This document shows positions 21,332 through 34,100 of a stretch of 64,000 bases of DNA, in pieces. The translations under genes and the position numbers were made by a program. This stretch comes from Cliona cf. orientalis. Taxonomy: Eukaryota; Porifera; Demospongiae; Clionaida; Clionaidae. The notes beneath the pieces are model-generated. The model did no database searches. It saw only the letters and a program-made list of their open reading frames with translations, and had not been told where the DNA came from. The stretch lies in the NCBI GenBank assembly GCA_963930775.1, contig OZ005699.1, positions 4,919,501-4,983,500 of the forward strand, read 5' to 3'. Within the stretch, counting starts at the first letter, position 1. Every line of letters begins with the position of its first letter.

Positions 21332-22520
21332 GGTTACGGGATAGTATTTGACGCGCAATTTATAAATGATTGATATTATGCACGGACACAATTCACGTAT
21401 GTTTTAATGCGGTTTAGTTGGAAACGCGAATGAACATCGACCATTTGCAGATATAAGCAAAGTATAAATTTCTGCGGCAACTTTTGAAGACCAGAGAACA
21501 GGGGTGGGGGAAGGGGGAGTGGGATGAAATAAATAGTAACCGTGGCATCTGATTGAGTGAATACGGTATGATACGTTTATATTATGTTCTTGTTCATGCA
21601 TTTTTTGGCACTGCCATCCTATTTTATCCTTCAATTGTTTACATGTATATATGTTTGGTACAACGGTCACATTCAGTATACATGCATGCTGCCCTAATTT
21701 AGTGACTTTCAACACTCATGCATTGATAGATACAAGACAAGCAAAATTGTTGGATATGCATACCATATCATAGACTGATCGCTAAAAACGTTGAAGTTAT
21801 CACACAGTGCTCTCGATAAATTTTTCACTTGTACTGTCAAAGTGTCAGTATAAATCTAACTTTGTCCAGGCACATACAAAATTTATCCTGTAGACTCATG
21901 TTTTCCTGCTGATGATGGACAAAGGATTACCAACATTTATAGCACTCTCCATAATGTTTTACCTATAATAGTGCTCAAGATCTAAGCAAAAGACTAAGAA
22001 ATATCCATGCAGACAAATTTAGAACTCACAAACAGCTAAAGCTGCCTACCAAATCTGCCAGTGGTTGTGTGGCTTGGGTGCACTAAACAGGTTTACTCTA
22101 CAAACTGTGACCACTCCAACAGCCCAGTGGCCCACCCAGTACATTGCCTGTGTAAGCTGCCACCACTAGCTTACTACGGTTTGTACTGCTACTATGTCTG
22201 GATGAAGTAATTTTTAAACTGTCAAATTTTATATTTAAGCTGAAATTGTCTGGTTATGGAGCGTTAATTCGAGCCCTGTCACATATAAACTGGAGAGGAG
22301 TATGACTCCAAAGGAGGCGAAAGTTAGATGAGCTTATCATTTGCAATCAGATGCAAGGAGTGGCGACAAATAAGACAATGCTTCTCAGACAGTCCATCAG
22401 AGACAGCTAGAAGCTATCCTTGCAATGAAGGAGTAATCAACTCATCACAGCAAAGATTAGCTAGCTTGCAGATAAAACTAGAATATATAGATAGATACAG
22501 GTACAAGTAACCATACCTAT
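21332..22520. other. No gene recognised; FB1 fragment at about 21600-21650
   Basis: TTTTTTGGCACTGCCATCC with ATCCTTCAATTG at 21600-21640 is an FB1 remnant. The sequence directly right of the transposon (GGTTACGGGATAGTATTTG) resembles the end of the TTAA element at 9449. No exon-like frame is supported. Confidence 0.5.
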
Positions 22521-23550
22521 GACTATCATGGTCCACTTTGGTCTATGATAATGCTTCATGCAGTTTTCATGATCTATGGCTTTTTGAGTCTGATGGAACC
22601 TGCTCAGCTCAGGCTTGTTCCAAATAGGCCTTGTATGATGCTAGTTGCTGAGTGCATTAGCACGAGACATTGGGTCACAGATAGTGGACTGGGGATTGCC
22701 AGCTAGCATTTTATGTATGTATGTATGTCCATCACGCTTTTGGAATGCAGTTAGTTTTGGTAAAGATCGTTCATCTTCTGGTAAAGATCGCTCGGGGTTT
22801 AGAAATGCGTGCCACGTTGCGCTCGAAAATGTGGCACAGAAAAGCAGGAGGACTTGGAGGACATACTTTCGTGCTAGAGCGGCAGCCAGAAAGCTAAGTA
22901 AACCAGAGAGACTGTGAAGCAATCATGGAAGAATAATTTGAGGATGTCTTCTCTCTTCTCTGATCGTGCCCAGGCCCTTTGTTCTCCTCAAAGTCTGCCT
23001 GAAAAAGAGCCTTCCTTTCTGAAGAATTATTTTGACACTGGCCCTGATGTGCACATACTGGAAAATTGTGTAGTAGTAGCAGCAGTCTCGCCTTTCTGAT
23101 ATGTACTGGGCCCAAATCTGAAGTACCGACTGTCTGTAGCCTTCATAGACTATAGCTTAATACTTGTAGAGTCTGTGCCAGCTATGATGAGTTGCTCATG
23201 TATGCTCACTCATTCCTTTTGCTCACGCTTTGCACCATGTGTACTCCTGGTATAATATGTTACTATGCATGTGCTTAGGTTTGGGTATGCTTAATGGTAC
23301 TGTGGCAATAAAATGAATGTCTTCTCGTCCAGCTGGTTTAAAATACGACATACTACCGTTTATTGATACATTATGTGTTCCGCTATTGCAAACTGGGGGC
23401 TGCATTTATGAATGATAATTATGATTTTTATACTTTCCTAGCCTATTGTATGTACAAGAGCTAAATGGTTTATGTACCTGCAACACATACACTTACTTAT
23501 AGGGATATGTCAGTGTCTGCAAGAAGGCTCTTGGGTTAATGAAGCGTGTG
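22521..23550. other. No gene recognised
   Basis: Overlapping frames at 22641-22922 on both strands lack any known domain. A local direct repeat (GGTAAAGATCGTTC / GGTAAAGATCGCTC) lies at about 22758-22792. Confidence 0.45.
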
Positions 23551-23559
23551 CGTTAATGC

Positions 23560-24130
23560 AGGTTTTATTGCTTCCGATTGGGCGTGGCTTCACGGGCCAG
23601 TGCTTGGACATCGGCGCCTGGGACTTGGCCTTGGCGATAGGTGGGCGTGTCCCGGAAGCGGTGGTGACCTTTGAACCCCGTGAGGAGGCTTTGGGGGCGT
23701 GGCAGGAGGTCAAAGGTGAGGCCGTGTCAGTTAATGAGGCACTGTACGCTGGTGCGATCGAGGGGACCGCACGGCTGGACGGAAGCTGACGATGGTTTGA
23801 AGCGGATGTGGCTGCGATGACGTGTTGTTACCCCGCCCACACAGGAAATGAGGTGAGCTCTTGTGTGGGCGGTGTGGCAGAACGGCCTTGAAGTGTTTGT
23901 GTGTGTTTTGGCCTTGAGGAAGCTGTGTGTTTTAATTGGGATTGATTGTGGGCTTCCGGTGGACATCCGGTGGCAAGTCGGCACTTGATTGAGAATGGTG
24001 GTCCTTGAGGCACAGGGTGGTGCTGTTTTGGGCGTGGCCTGGCCCCTCCCTTCCGGCTCGGCTTCCGGTCCATTGAGGATATTAAATGAACACTTCCGGC
24101 TCTAGCAGCCACACCCCTGAAACCTGGGCA
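23560..24130. other. GC-richer block with repeated GGGCGTGGC-type boxes
   Basis: Clearly richer in G+C than its surroundings. It contains TGGGCGTGGC, TGGGCGTGTCC, GGGGCGTGGC, GTGGGCGGTGTGG, GGGCGTGGCC and AGGGCGTGGTT, resembling GC/GT boxes bound by Sp1/KLF factors. Several frames cross it without a recognisable domain. Promoter, CpG-rich repeat or unknown exon cannot be told apart here. Confidence 0.35.
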
Positions 24131-24354
24131 ATTAAAAGGGCGTGGTTACACAGCATGCACCTCACTTATGACTTTGATGTGGTTTAGGTGTCATTCCCCA
24201 CCTCACGCCCACGCAATTTAATGGTACCTTAAGTAACAGTTTTACTTTTGACTATATTGAACATATCTCATCAAATATTCATCGTAGCATAAGCTTTTCC
24301 ACCTCAACTCCCCCTGTCAAATGTAACTATCTAATGTTTAAATGCCTCGACCTC

Positions 24355-24465
24355 TAATCTATCAAGCTAGACCCTTTTTCGCCCGACGACCTTTACCCAC
24401 TCTATTCGCGTGTGGATAGTGGGTAAAGGTCGTCGGGCGAAAAAGGGGTCTAGCTTGATAGACTA
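24355..24465. repeat. Perfect long hairpin
   Basis: CTATCAAGCTAGACCCCTTTTTC-type arms with CGACGACCTTTACCCACT and their complement face each other over about 45 bp each, around a loop of about 15 bases. Fragments of the GTAAAGGTCGTCG motif also occur near 25250, 40365 and 50880. Confidence 0.8.
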
Positions 24466-24561
24466 CTCGACCCCCTGCCAAATGTAATTAATGTGTAAAT
24501 AATGCCTCAATCACCCCCCCTGCCAAACAGTTACTTTATTGATTGACAATCCAAATTAGAT

Positions 24562-24665
24562 ACCGTAAACTCTGGTTATTAAGCGCACCTCGCTATTAAG
24601 CGCACATTATTTATTAAGCGCATGCCCTCTTCTTGTCATAAGGTATTGTTTATTAAGCGCAAGGC
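24562..24665 (+). repeat. Single arm of a CCGTAAA...TTAAGCGC element
   Basis: TACCGTAAACTCTGGTTATTAAGCGC followed by three more TTAAGCGC units resembles the left arm of 35736-36283. No matching right arm was found nearby. Confidence 0.6.
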
Positions 24666-24669
24666 GTGG

Positions 24670-25360
24670 CATTCTATGAACCTGACCTTGACTGGCTGGA
24701 AAGTATTTGGAGTCTATCTTTGGAGAAATGATGGCCATGAATAACATTATCATGCAAAAAGTAGTAGAAAGTAATTATATAGTCTAATGACTATAAAGTG
24801 GAGTCAAATACATCTAATTAGACAAATTTGACTGGGATATCATACTTACAGATAGCTGTAGCTACTTAATGTATCAAGTAAATACCAATCTTGATAGAAT
24901 ATACTGGCAAAATGCATGTACTTTCGATTAAAATTAATTACACATATCTAATTAAGTATTAATTAAAATTAACATGAAGTAGCCCTATAATTTATGAAAT
25001 AGCCAATACTGCACCCTTCTCAAATTATTGAGAGCTCGACAAGGCAGCAGTGGTCAGCAAATGTCGCCAGAACTGTTGAACAAAACATTTTCAATGAAAT
25101 CCACACAATTCATGTCTTGAAAGTACCACGAAAAGTCTAATGGCACCTTTTCAACAGGTTCCAGACACACACGGTATTGTGCGTGATTTTTAATTTTCAC
25201 ATCAACGACTCAATGCGCATGCTCAGACAACACGTCGCTTACCGTGACTGGTAAAGGTCGTCATCACCTCAGTCGGATTTGCGGTGGTGTGAGCTAGCTC
25301 AAGGGTGTGCGTCGTGGCGCATATGGCATATATATACTAGTGACATGCAGGGCCTGTTTG
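24670..25360. other. No gene recognised
   Basis: AT-rich with no exon-like frame. Around 25020-25200 lies text that resembles the interior of family D (AATGTCGCCAGAACTGTTG, AATCCACACAATTCATG), probably an old remnant. Confidence 0.4.
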
Positions 25361-25367
25361 GGGCGAG

Positions 25368-26038
25368 CCTGAGCTGAGCCTCTGAAAGTGTCTGTCAGTA
25401 GCTGCTACTCGAAAACTTTAATAAAGCCATAGCACGATAAATCTTGAAGACTACTGGTACAGATCCAAGCAAACAATGACAGACAGTCTCATAGTGCCGT
25501 GTAGGCCTGTAGGTCTACAGCTGCATGATAGTCCCCTTCCATCCTTCAGTACCGACAGTCAATACAAAGTTTTACCAGAGTCATCAGTGAGCAGTACGTC
25601 TAGTCTATCTTTATCGTATTCTTAGCTGGTCCTTGCGCTATTGAGCTGATGACAGGCTCTATCTCGCTCAGAGTGTCCTCCTTTGGAGCCTTCTGCTTGC
25701 TTCTGTACGGCGCACGATGCGCTCTCTCTCTTTCGCGCCTTCTTTGAAGCCTTTTCTCTCTCTTCGCTTCAGCAGATTGAGTGTTAGTAGAACTCATACT
25801 AAAACAGTAGCAAAGAATAAGTATAGTCGTAATAAAGTGGCCTTTGAAATAATTCAATGTGTCAAAAAAACACGTGACTATGCTGACGCAAATGTTTTCA
25901 TGCGGCCTTTTGAAATATACCGCGCAGCGCTGTACAATGTCTATGGCGGTTCGCGCGTGACGGACGTACCATACATATAACATAATATAGATTGCGAGCG
26001 TTTGTCTCGTCTATGTGGGGCTCGCTCAGGCTCGCCCC
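25368..26038. mobile_element. GGGGCGAGCCTGAGC inverted-repeat element with an ORF
   Basis: GGGGCGAGCCTGAGC at the left and GCTCAGGCTCGCCCC at the right form inverted ends about 670 bp apart. A partial copy of its left interior (CAGATCCAAGCA...ATGACAG) lies at 35090-35380 and a fragment of its right end at 36500-36600. It carries the minus-strand ORF at 25600-25797. Confidence 0.5.
25600..25797 (-). CDS. Short basic ORF (66 aa), function unknown
   Basis: Starts at the ATG of MSSTNTQSAEAKREKRLQ and ends at a TAA. The first half is a strongly charged run rich in Arg and Glu (KRLQRRRERERAHRAP), likely helical. Similar Arg/Glu repeats occur at the N-termini of Helitron-associated and other repeat-encoded proteins of sponges, but such composition is weak evidence. 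It sits inside the inverted-repeat element 25368-26038. No promoter or intron is visible. It may be a captured exon or not translated at all. Confidence 0.3.
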   Translation of the reverse strand: MSSTNTQSAEAKREKRLQRRRERERAHRAPYRSKQKAPKEDTLSEIEPVISSIAQGPAKNTIKID

Positions 26039-26058
26039 AATTATATAGTCGTGGAGTA

Positions 26059-26126
26059 GTCTCGCGCGCCAGCCCCTCCTACGCAAAAACCGAGGTTTTT
26101 GCGTAGGAGGGGCTGGCGTGCAAGAC
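26059..26126. repeat. Hairpin with GCGTAGGAGGGGCTGGCG arms
   Basis: GCCAGCCCCTCCTACGCAAAAAC and its complement flank a 4-base loop. The same arm occurs at 7337-7383 and as an inverted pair at 62427-62628, so it marks a separate small family. Confidence 0.8.
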
Positions 26127-26129
26127 TAT

Positions 26130-27095
26130 ATAGTCGTGGAGTGTGCTATTGGGTAACTTTCCGAAATTCGACTAGAGCTACTTGTTTATCTCGAGTTAGA
26201 ACCATGGCAGTGGCAATCATTCACGGTTGGTATGCCACTATGATATTCAGTAACTAGCTATGCCATATCAAAATGCATGACTGCACCCTTCTCCGAGTCC
26301 AGCTCATAATTAGTAAAAATGCTGGAGTACAGCTGATGCCATCATAGATATTGTGAGCGAAGGCTCGCCCCACCTGATGATATCAAGTCTTCCTAGTATT
26401 ATGTATATTACATCAAACTTTTAGATTATTCCTTACACTTTCTTTGCCACACACAATAACAAAGGAGGCTTCAAGATACAATTTAGTCTTTGTTCCGTAA
26501 AATTTTAGTGAGTGGTTGCGGAGATATGGCTATTTTAATATTTCTAAACATCATAATTTTTCTGCCAGGCTTGTGTGTATTATTCCAATCGAGAATGGCA
26601 CATAACATGTTGATTGCTTTAGAGGCCTATAACTCAAAAACTACACTACTGATTGACTCCAAACTTGAAATATAGCATGTAAGTACCTCTCTGCTTATTC
26701 TACTGATGAAGTTAACATGCATAATGAATAAAAAAAATTTGGTGTGCACACCTGTTTGACTGCTACTGTAGCTAACACTTTTTCCAGAAGCTGACTTTTG
26801 TTCATGCATAATTTTTTGAAATTATTAGTTTCGACGTCCACTCACAAACGCATAGCTACGTAAGCTTTCATAGTAGTACACACACACGTTCACACATGTA
26901 CATGTTCATATGCACATATTAATATTGTTTTCTGAAGTGGAATCTATTCTTAAAGTGTAAGATGAGCCCCGAGTTCTTTAGAAGCAACAAAGAGTTTAAA
27001 GTGCGTGCACTTTCTATGTATCATATTGACAGAAATTGTCTAGCTAGGGGTAGTTTGAGCCAAAAATTTCGTTTTTCATATTTTCAACGCATTTT
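26130..27095. other. No gene recognised
   Basis: No exon-like frame or defendable repeat edge. Confidence 0.45.
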
Positions 27096-27103
27096 CTCAT
27101 ATA

Positions 27104-27397
27104 CAGTCGAGCCTCCGAACAAAGGACACTTTGGGAACGGGCCTCTTGTCCTTTGTTCGGAGGTTGTCCCTATCTCGGAGGTTCATGATTTCTCAATCCA
27201 TTTTGATTGTGTTTAAGAGGCAGTTTTGCATTGAAAAGTCACGTGGATCTTGTCCGCTGTCCGGAATCAAGAAGCGTCCGCTTCTCGGAGGTTGCTAATG
27301 TACTATAACTATGCTAAATTCAATCGGTAACACGGCACTTGTCCGCTGTAGAGAGGTTGTCCGCTTCTCGGAGGGTCCGTTATCGGAGGCTAGACTG
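27104..27397. mobile_element. pogo/Tigger-type non-autonomous element
   Basis: Ends CAGTCGAGCCTCCGA and TCGGAGGCTAGACTG are inverted and flanked by TA (27102-27103 and 27398-27399). CAGT termini with a TA duplication and an internal GTCCGCTTCTCGGAGG pattern are typical of Tigger-like MITEs. No transposase is present. Confidence 0.75.
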
Positions 27398-27399
27398 TA

Positions 27400-28089
27400 T
27401 ATGTGCATGTTATTTTGCACAAAGTAAAATGCTTATTGAGCTCTTTTCAACCGAACATTTCAAAAACCATTGAAACTACTAAAAAAATTTGAAATCAGCA
27501 CCTTGAGTTACCCCTAGAAGCATAAAATGCTCTGGAGAATTGAAGTGAGCAACGTGGAGCAAGTTGAAGTTATCCATTAGCAATATTTGTGTGCCACAGT
27601 AGTTGAGTATGTGGCATTTATGGAGTTTTCCTGAAGCCCTAAAAAATTGCCTATAAAAACCTACACACATGAATATTATGAAGTTTCAGGGATAATAACT
27701 ACTCACTGCAATGTGCTATGAACACCACACTGGCACCACAGGCTTCAGCAAAGATACGTAGCTCTACACTACAGTATCCAAAGTGTTGGGTCGTAACCAT
27801 TTCCGGCATTGCAGGGTTCTGACATGCCTACTAGTATTATTAGTGTTTGCTTGGCTTAGCTAGGAATTGACTAGCCAGTCCCACTATAATTATTATACAT
27901 AATAATAGCTATTGTATTTATATACATAATAATAGCTATTGTATTTACAAAATTTAACGTGGACATTTACTTAATACCGGTACAATACCAACAATTCTAC
28001 AGGTAACAATATTTTAAAAGTATAAAAGAAAAGAGATGAAACGATTTAAGTATAGTGTACTTCATATAATATTACAGAATCTGAAATAA
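27400..28089. other. 3' flank of PIP4K; 27898-27955 short tandem duplication
   Basis: CATAATAATAGCTATTGTATTTA occurs twice in tandem at about 27898-27950. No canonical AATAAA was seen in the first 200 bp beyond the PIP4K stop on the minus strand. No gene. Confidence 0.5.
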
Positions 28090-28170
28090 TCACTCAATAA
28101 TTTTTGATAGAAATTCCACAAATCTGCGACCATATTGTTCTGGTTTTACAGTAGAAATTTCTGCACCAGC
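28090..28170 (-). CDS. PIP4K: PIP4K last exon: AGAEIST loop and C-terminus
   Basis: 27 codons including [23 protein letters not shown], then LSKIIE, corresponds to the STVNPEQYSKRF end of PIP4Ks. The Ala of GAGAEIST (Glu in PIP5Ks) sets substrate preference. Confidence 0.94.
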   Translation of the reverse strand, partial: AGAEISTVKPEQYGRRFVEFLSKIIE

Positions 28171-31100
28171 CTACAGTAATCAAGACAGTTTGCATTATTC
28201 AATAAGGATCTGACAATATTGAAAAAGGGATCACTCTTGGATCATGCATGGTTAATCCAAAACAAATACCAAAAGGTGTGCCTGTGCGATAATATTACAC
28301 TGTAGTAGATGTGCCATTTATGTTTGCTAGATCTGAAATGGTGGGAATTCATAATACAGTGCTGCAGAGCAGAAGGTTTCAAATAGCACTTTATTATGTC
28401 TACGCCAGAACACAGTAATTAGGTACTAACTGATAGTAGTTGAACTTTATGGAGTGGGAGGAGTTTCCACATGTATGAACACCACTGGTGCCAAACCCTC
28501 GGCGCTGTGAAATTTATAGTAATGACATAGCTACTACGATGATCGTAGAGACACGTCGTCACCAGCAAGGCCTCTGAAGATTGCGAGCTTGATAATGCTT
28601 AGCTATCCGTACGTCCCCAGACCCTGCCTTCGTAACCCTCGCGCATGCGTATAACCAGGAGTACATTACTCCTGGTATAACTATTAGGCCTATGCCGTAT
28701 ATAGCGCGACACACCCAGTGTTCTATTTATACATAAAGTTAGCTGGCCAGGATCAGAGAAGTCAAGAAGGTTAGAATCAGCAAATGACGCCAAAACTAGC
28801 CAATAAAGCGTTCTCTGCGAAATCCACACAAATCATGAGTTTGGAACGCCATAAAGAACCTTATAACATCGCAATTTGGACTCGCAAACGAGGTATGTAG
28901 CAGTTAGCGTGGTAACAGACAGACAGACACACACAGAACGACTACCGTAACTCTTGTGCACCCGCCGAGGGTTAATGATGCAGTGTTTCATATAGAGCCT
29001 AAGTTGTGGCATGGGAACCTAAACTTCTGGGGGAGGGGGGGGGGGGGGAACTAATATATACAAAACATAATTATGACCACGTGAGGGGGAAAATGGGCTG
29101 GAGGATAAATCGTGTGCATACAAAGATAATGTTGCATGCTCCTCATGCACTCCAGAATGCCATTGAGGGCAAGGTACTTGCAGTACTGCTAGATGACCAA
29201 TGTATCTGTCTGCTGCTTGAGGTACTCACGCTTGCTAAAGGTAAATCTACTTGTGATACTAGTACTACAATACTAAATCATGAAAAAATGGAGTTGCTAA
29301 AATAGCAACATTTGACTAGCTTACAGGGAAAATAAAAAATATTGTTCTCTTGCTCTGTATTACTGTAGATACTAGTCTTGCAATTAGAAAGATTCTCTTT
29401 GTGGCATACTCTGGAATATGAACTCTGACACCTGTGGGCAAAACGTTATCCTCGACTGCTTCCAAAACTGCACTTGTAAGATACAGATGCAATTGTGGGA
29501 TGACCACCCCTCCTTTCCTGTTGTCCTAGGACATTTGGGTATTTGAGCCTAAAGGAACTGCCAATTGTACGTTTTGTCCCATGAGTACATGTACATGGCA
29601 TGCATAACTTACTCCGTGTTTCATTGTCTTGGCAGCATGTGCAGCTCTTTTTCGTGCTCCATACACAGTGAGCACATCTATTATACCCAAGAAATATACT
29701 TGTGGCTTTGTTCCTATAAACAGACAATAGTATACATGTACATCCAGTTTATCATGCATACATGATACAAGAAAACGAGCTCTCTAGAGCACATACCCCA
29801 CGCATTGCATCTGCATCCTGCGCAGAGATGCATGGTAAACCTGTATTGCCTGCATAATATTCTTCTAGGTTGTATGCATGAGCAGAAAGCACATGGCCTA
29901 GTATATAGTAGGCACTGTCGATAGGCGTGGCTACGGTGGCCAACAGAAAGGCACTATTTGTGACCAGAGCTCTGATTTGTGACGCTTGTGGACCGAGTCC
30001 ATCAATTTTGAAGCACACTGGACTCAGTTTTTCTCTAATTTCGATTGATTCGTTGGGCTTACGAGTTCCTCACGATGCCTACATCACCAGATCTAGCAAT
30101 TTTTGTGTGGACTACAACAAAACCAATTATTTTACCCCTTGTGCATGCCCCCTTGCGCATGCGTGCAAGATAACACCAAACTACTACAGATATACTGGAT
30201 CTACTTCGAAGATACTGGATCTCAGAAAAACATCAGCAGGGTTGCTAGCGCTATTAATCTTCGATAAATAGTGTTGTATGTATAATATACCATAGGAACT
30301 GCTGATTGCAAACACATCAGCTTGAGGATGATCCATTGCAGCAGCAGCAACACCACCTTCAGACTGGTCTGCAACATGCACCTCTCCCTTGCTAGCAACC
30401 GGAGTTTCTGCATCGTCTACAGTAAATATCCAATTGCTATAAAAATGTTGATACACAGTATAATACAGTAGAAGAGGATCCATGGGTGATAATCTTACAT
30501 CAGACTATACTCTAAGCAGGGGAGGTTCAACAGGATCAAAAGGTCACAATTGGCTAATTATGTGCACCGATGCGTTTGTATGTGAGTACTAATTATATTA
30601 TTACTGTACGTCAGCTATCTTGCTATGAAAGTGTCTCAGTGTCTTTCATTGTATCTAATACTGCTTCCAGTCCTGTACCATTCATGAACAACCTTTAGGC
30701 TACAATTTGGCTGATCAAGGTAAGCTGCAGTAGGCAGTAGTAAGAATAATGGTACAGAAAAGCTGCCAATTACTTCTTAAACGTCTGTCACCCGGCCCCT
30801 CCTCCCCCTGCCTTAGCATTTATCACCAGGATAAATCAAGGCTATCCGTTAGTTCAAATTAATTTAGAATTGATTTCATATTGTCTACTTTTCTGTTTGA
30901 GACACATTTCTAGGGCACATTATGCAAATTCAGTACAGAGCTACCTCTGGGCACTTGATGTACAGCAGACTCATGGGTTTTTTTTCCCCTCACTCACTAT
31001 TTTTTCCTCTCTAAGATTTTTTTGTGTGTGTATCAGGTTTTTTTTTTCGTCGGGTATGTTAAAGATGCTCTGAAACGGAAGTCGAACCGCCCGCCTACAT

Positions 31101-34100
31101 TTTAAAATTCTGACCCGGTTTTCAAAGTTCAAACCTGATTGGTCAATCCAAGTCATCGTGAAGGCGTAACCAAGCGATATTTTCGCATGTTCGCGCTTAT
31201 GCTCGCGCTGATTGAGAGGTGACACACAACAAAAGCTATCAATCGATTCACGAAGTGAAACGTAGAGATTTCACGATCCTGCTGACATCAAGAGGGGTAG
31301 GGGTGGTAGGCATCCAGGAGCTGGCCTTGTGCTCGTGAACTTTTTATACTACGAGTAGCTATAGCTATCATCATTAACTGAGCACAATCTATTGTATGAA
31401 GATCAAGAAATGAGGAAAATGTATAGTTTAATAATAAACAGTTGTGCACCACATTCCCAGTATGTTGGGAGTTTTGGTCCCTATGACAAGGGGTGGTCTC
31501 TCCTATACCCAGTGTGGTCAGATATGCGACCGGGGTCACGGGGTAGTCACTGGGTCACCGAGGTTTTTCATAAGTGGTCACCAGGTCACAGCGCTAAAAT
31601 TGCTATTCCGCGGTCACAGAGCACAAACATGGACGAGGTTGTCAGACATGTCAAATACTAGCTAAATAATACGTAGGTACATATTCAGAGATGATATACT
31701 TGCCCTTTAAACGTTCCATATCCACATGGCATGTTCTGGTTCGACGTTCTACAGCTAGCTATATAGCTACGTTACTAATATCATTTAATAATTATGTTCA
31801 CGTGAGCACGCGCGGCCCGCGCGGCTACTACTATACTATGCTATACTATACTATACTATACTATAGCTAGCTAGTGCTAATAGCCGACGATTTTTAAGCG
31901 TGGTCACTAGGTCACAGCCGAATTTTAAGCACGGTCACGAGGTCACAGCCGAATTTTGGCGGTCACAAATTGTGACCCCGGTCGCAGATCTAACCACAGT
32001 GGGTATAGGAGAGACCACCCCTTGCTATGAGGCTACAGAATTGTCTGGGCAACTATAGCTAAGATAATAGAGGGGCAACCCTTTACTATGCTGTGAGCGA
32101 AGGCTCTCCCCCTCGATGGTTTACATCACCCTAGTAAATTATTGCATGGCCTGATAGTACAGAGCTCATAATGGAGACCTACTTGTAGAACCAAGTGCTA
32201 CACCAAAGCATGGTACCTTGGCTACACTACTGTAGACTTGGGTTATTAAGTGCATGCGGTTACAAGTCTGAATGGTGAGGAAATATGCACTTATAGAAAA
32301 GTGTGCACTTATAAAGAGTGATTTATAGCAACACCCAATTTTCAAGGCTTATCAGCATGCTAGGTACCATACTTACTCGGATAGAAGCTGTGGCTCTATT
32401 AATTTCAGCCTTGCTGGAGTGCAGCTACTGAGGACGGCTTCTATTAATCTTGGAGCTAGACTAATTTTTCACTTGATTTTTTATTGGACGTCTTGAGAAG
32501 TACTGAAAGAGTAGAAAGAGCGGCCAGCATATTAAACAGGGTGCGATCCTTGAGCTTGCATCGATCTCAACCCTCAGATACAGGCATGATCTTCGACCAT
32601 GGTGACCCCAGAAAAGCTTTTAGACTCGAGAGTCTTCTATTAAAATTTGCCGTAGCACTGAGCTAGTCAATCATAAAAATAGTGTTGGTACCAATTCTGT
32701 GCATCATACTAGCATGCTGCATACAGTTATGCTTTTTTAGTATCAAACCAACAACAAAGTATGCACTTATATGAAAAAATGGGCACTGAATAGTCTAACT
32801 GCTAATATTCACTGTACACAGCATGACTAATAAAGCTTAAGTCCACACTTTGTCTACCAGTTCACAAAGTGTCACAAGGCCTTGCATTGTGTCAATTCGT
32901 GAAATAAAAGTTAAATATCACAATTTTTCTGGTCTGATGCAAGAATGTAATGCAATTAAAGGAATGCAAGGACAGAATCCGAGTCTATCCTAGCGTATAT
33001 TGCGTTGCACTCCTACAAGCGTCAACGTGAAGGTGATACAACGCACTGTAGCATATTGCGAACCGGCCTTAAGACACAGTACTCATATACCGTATTTATT
33101 CGAATAGTAGCCGCACCTGGAGCTCCACCAAAGAAATAGTAGCCGCACGCATGCGTGAACACAATTAAGTGGGTGTGGCCACGTTCGCACGCTATGAACG
33201 ATCGTCAGTTCGAGGCAAAAGCATGACAGAAGACGTCCCTGGCTTGATTCTACTGCTGCTTTTCGATCATAATATCTCGATAAATCGAAAAGTAGTCCTA
33301 AAAAACTAGTCTATCACAACAAGATACCACCGGATTGGCACAAAGGTATCCCTCCAAAATAATAAACGTCGTCCTCGAATAAGAGCCACCCTCGATTAGT
33401 AGCCGCACTCCAGCAAGGCTGAAATTAATAGTAGCCGCGGCTACTATTCGAATAAATACGGTACTTCCACTACTAGAGGGTGAAATCTTTGACACAAGTT
33501 GGACAGCTACAACACAAGAGCAGCTCTAGTAGGCAATAATTTCTCTCTTATGAATATTGAACTTTGGTATAGTCCATAAAACAATAATCCTACCTGAAAT
33601 TTATTTGCAATTGCAATTTTAAATTAATGGCACATTATTAATTTAGTGGTTATATGTGACACTACAACGCCATTCAATGTTTAATGGTAGCAATGCACTA
33701 TGTCTGTAGCAAATAAAGGATGTAGGAGTTCATAACATTAAAGCTGTGCTACTCAGACTCCCATGGTACTGCAACGGTCTCACATAGTATCTCGACTGTT
33801 CGAAAAGCCACCTTGAAAAACTTTAGTCTATCACATCAAGAAACATCACTCCAAAATAAATGAAGCACTATAGTGCAAACCCTCGGTGCACAAGCACTGA
33901 GCAGTACTGTATGTTCAATATTACCATAAGATGCTCACAGCACATGCTTGTTACCAAACTTAGCCAGAGAGTCAAAGGAGAATCCACAAAAATACAATGC
34001 ACATTGCGCGCGATTGCTCCAGCAGTCTCACGTGTGCAGTGCAGTGTCAGCAGTTTATAGCACGCACAGATAGCCAAGAAGCTTCTCTGCCAGTGTGCTA

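Noticed and set aside
22641..23115. Overlapping frames on both strands
   Set aside because: No domain, no splice signals that link them, and symmetric openness suggests composition rather than coding.
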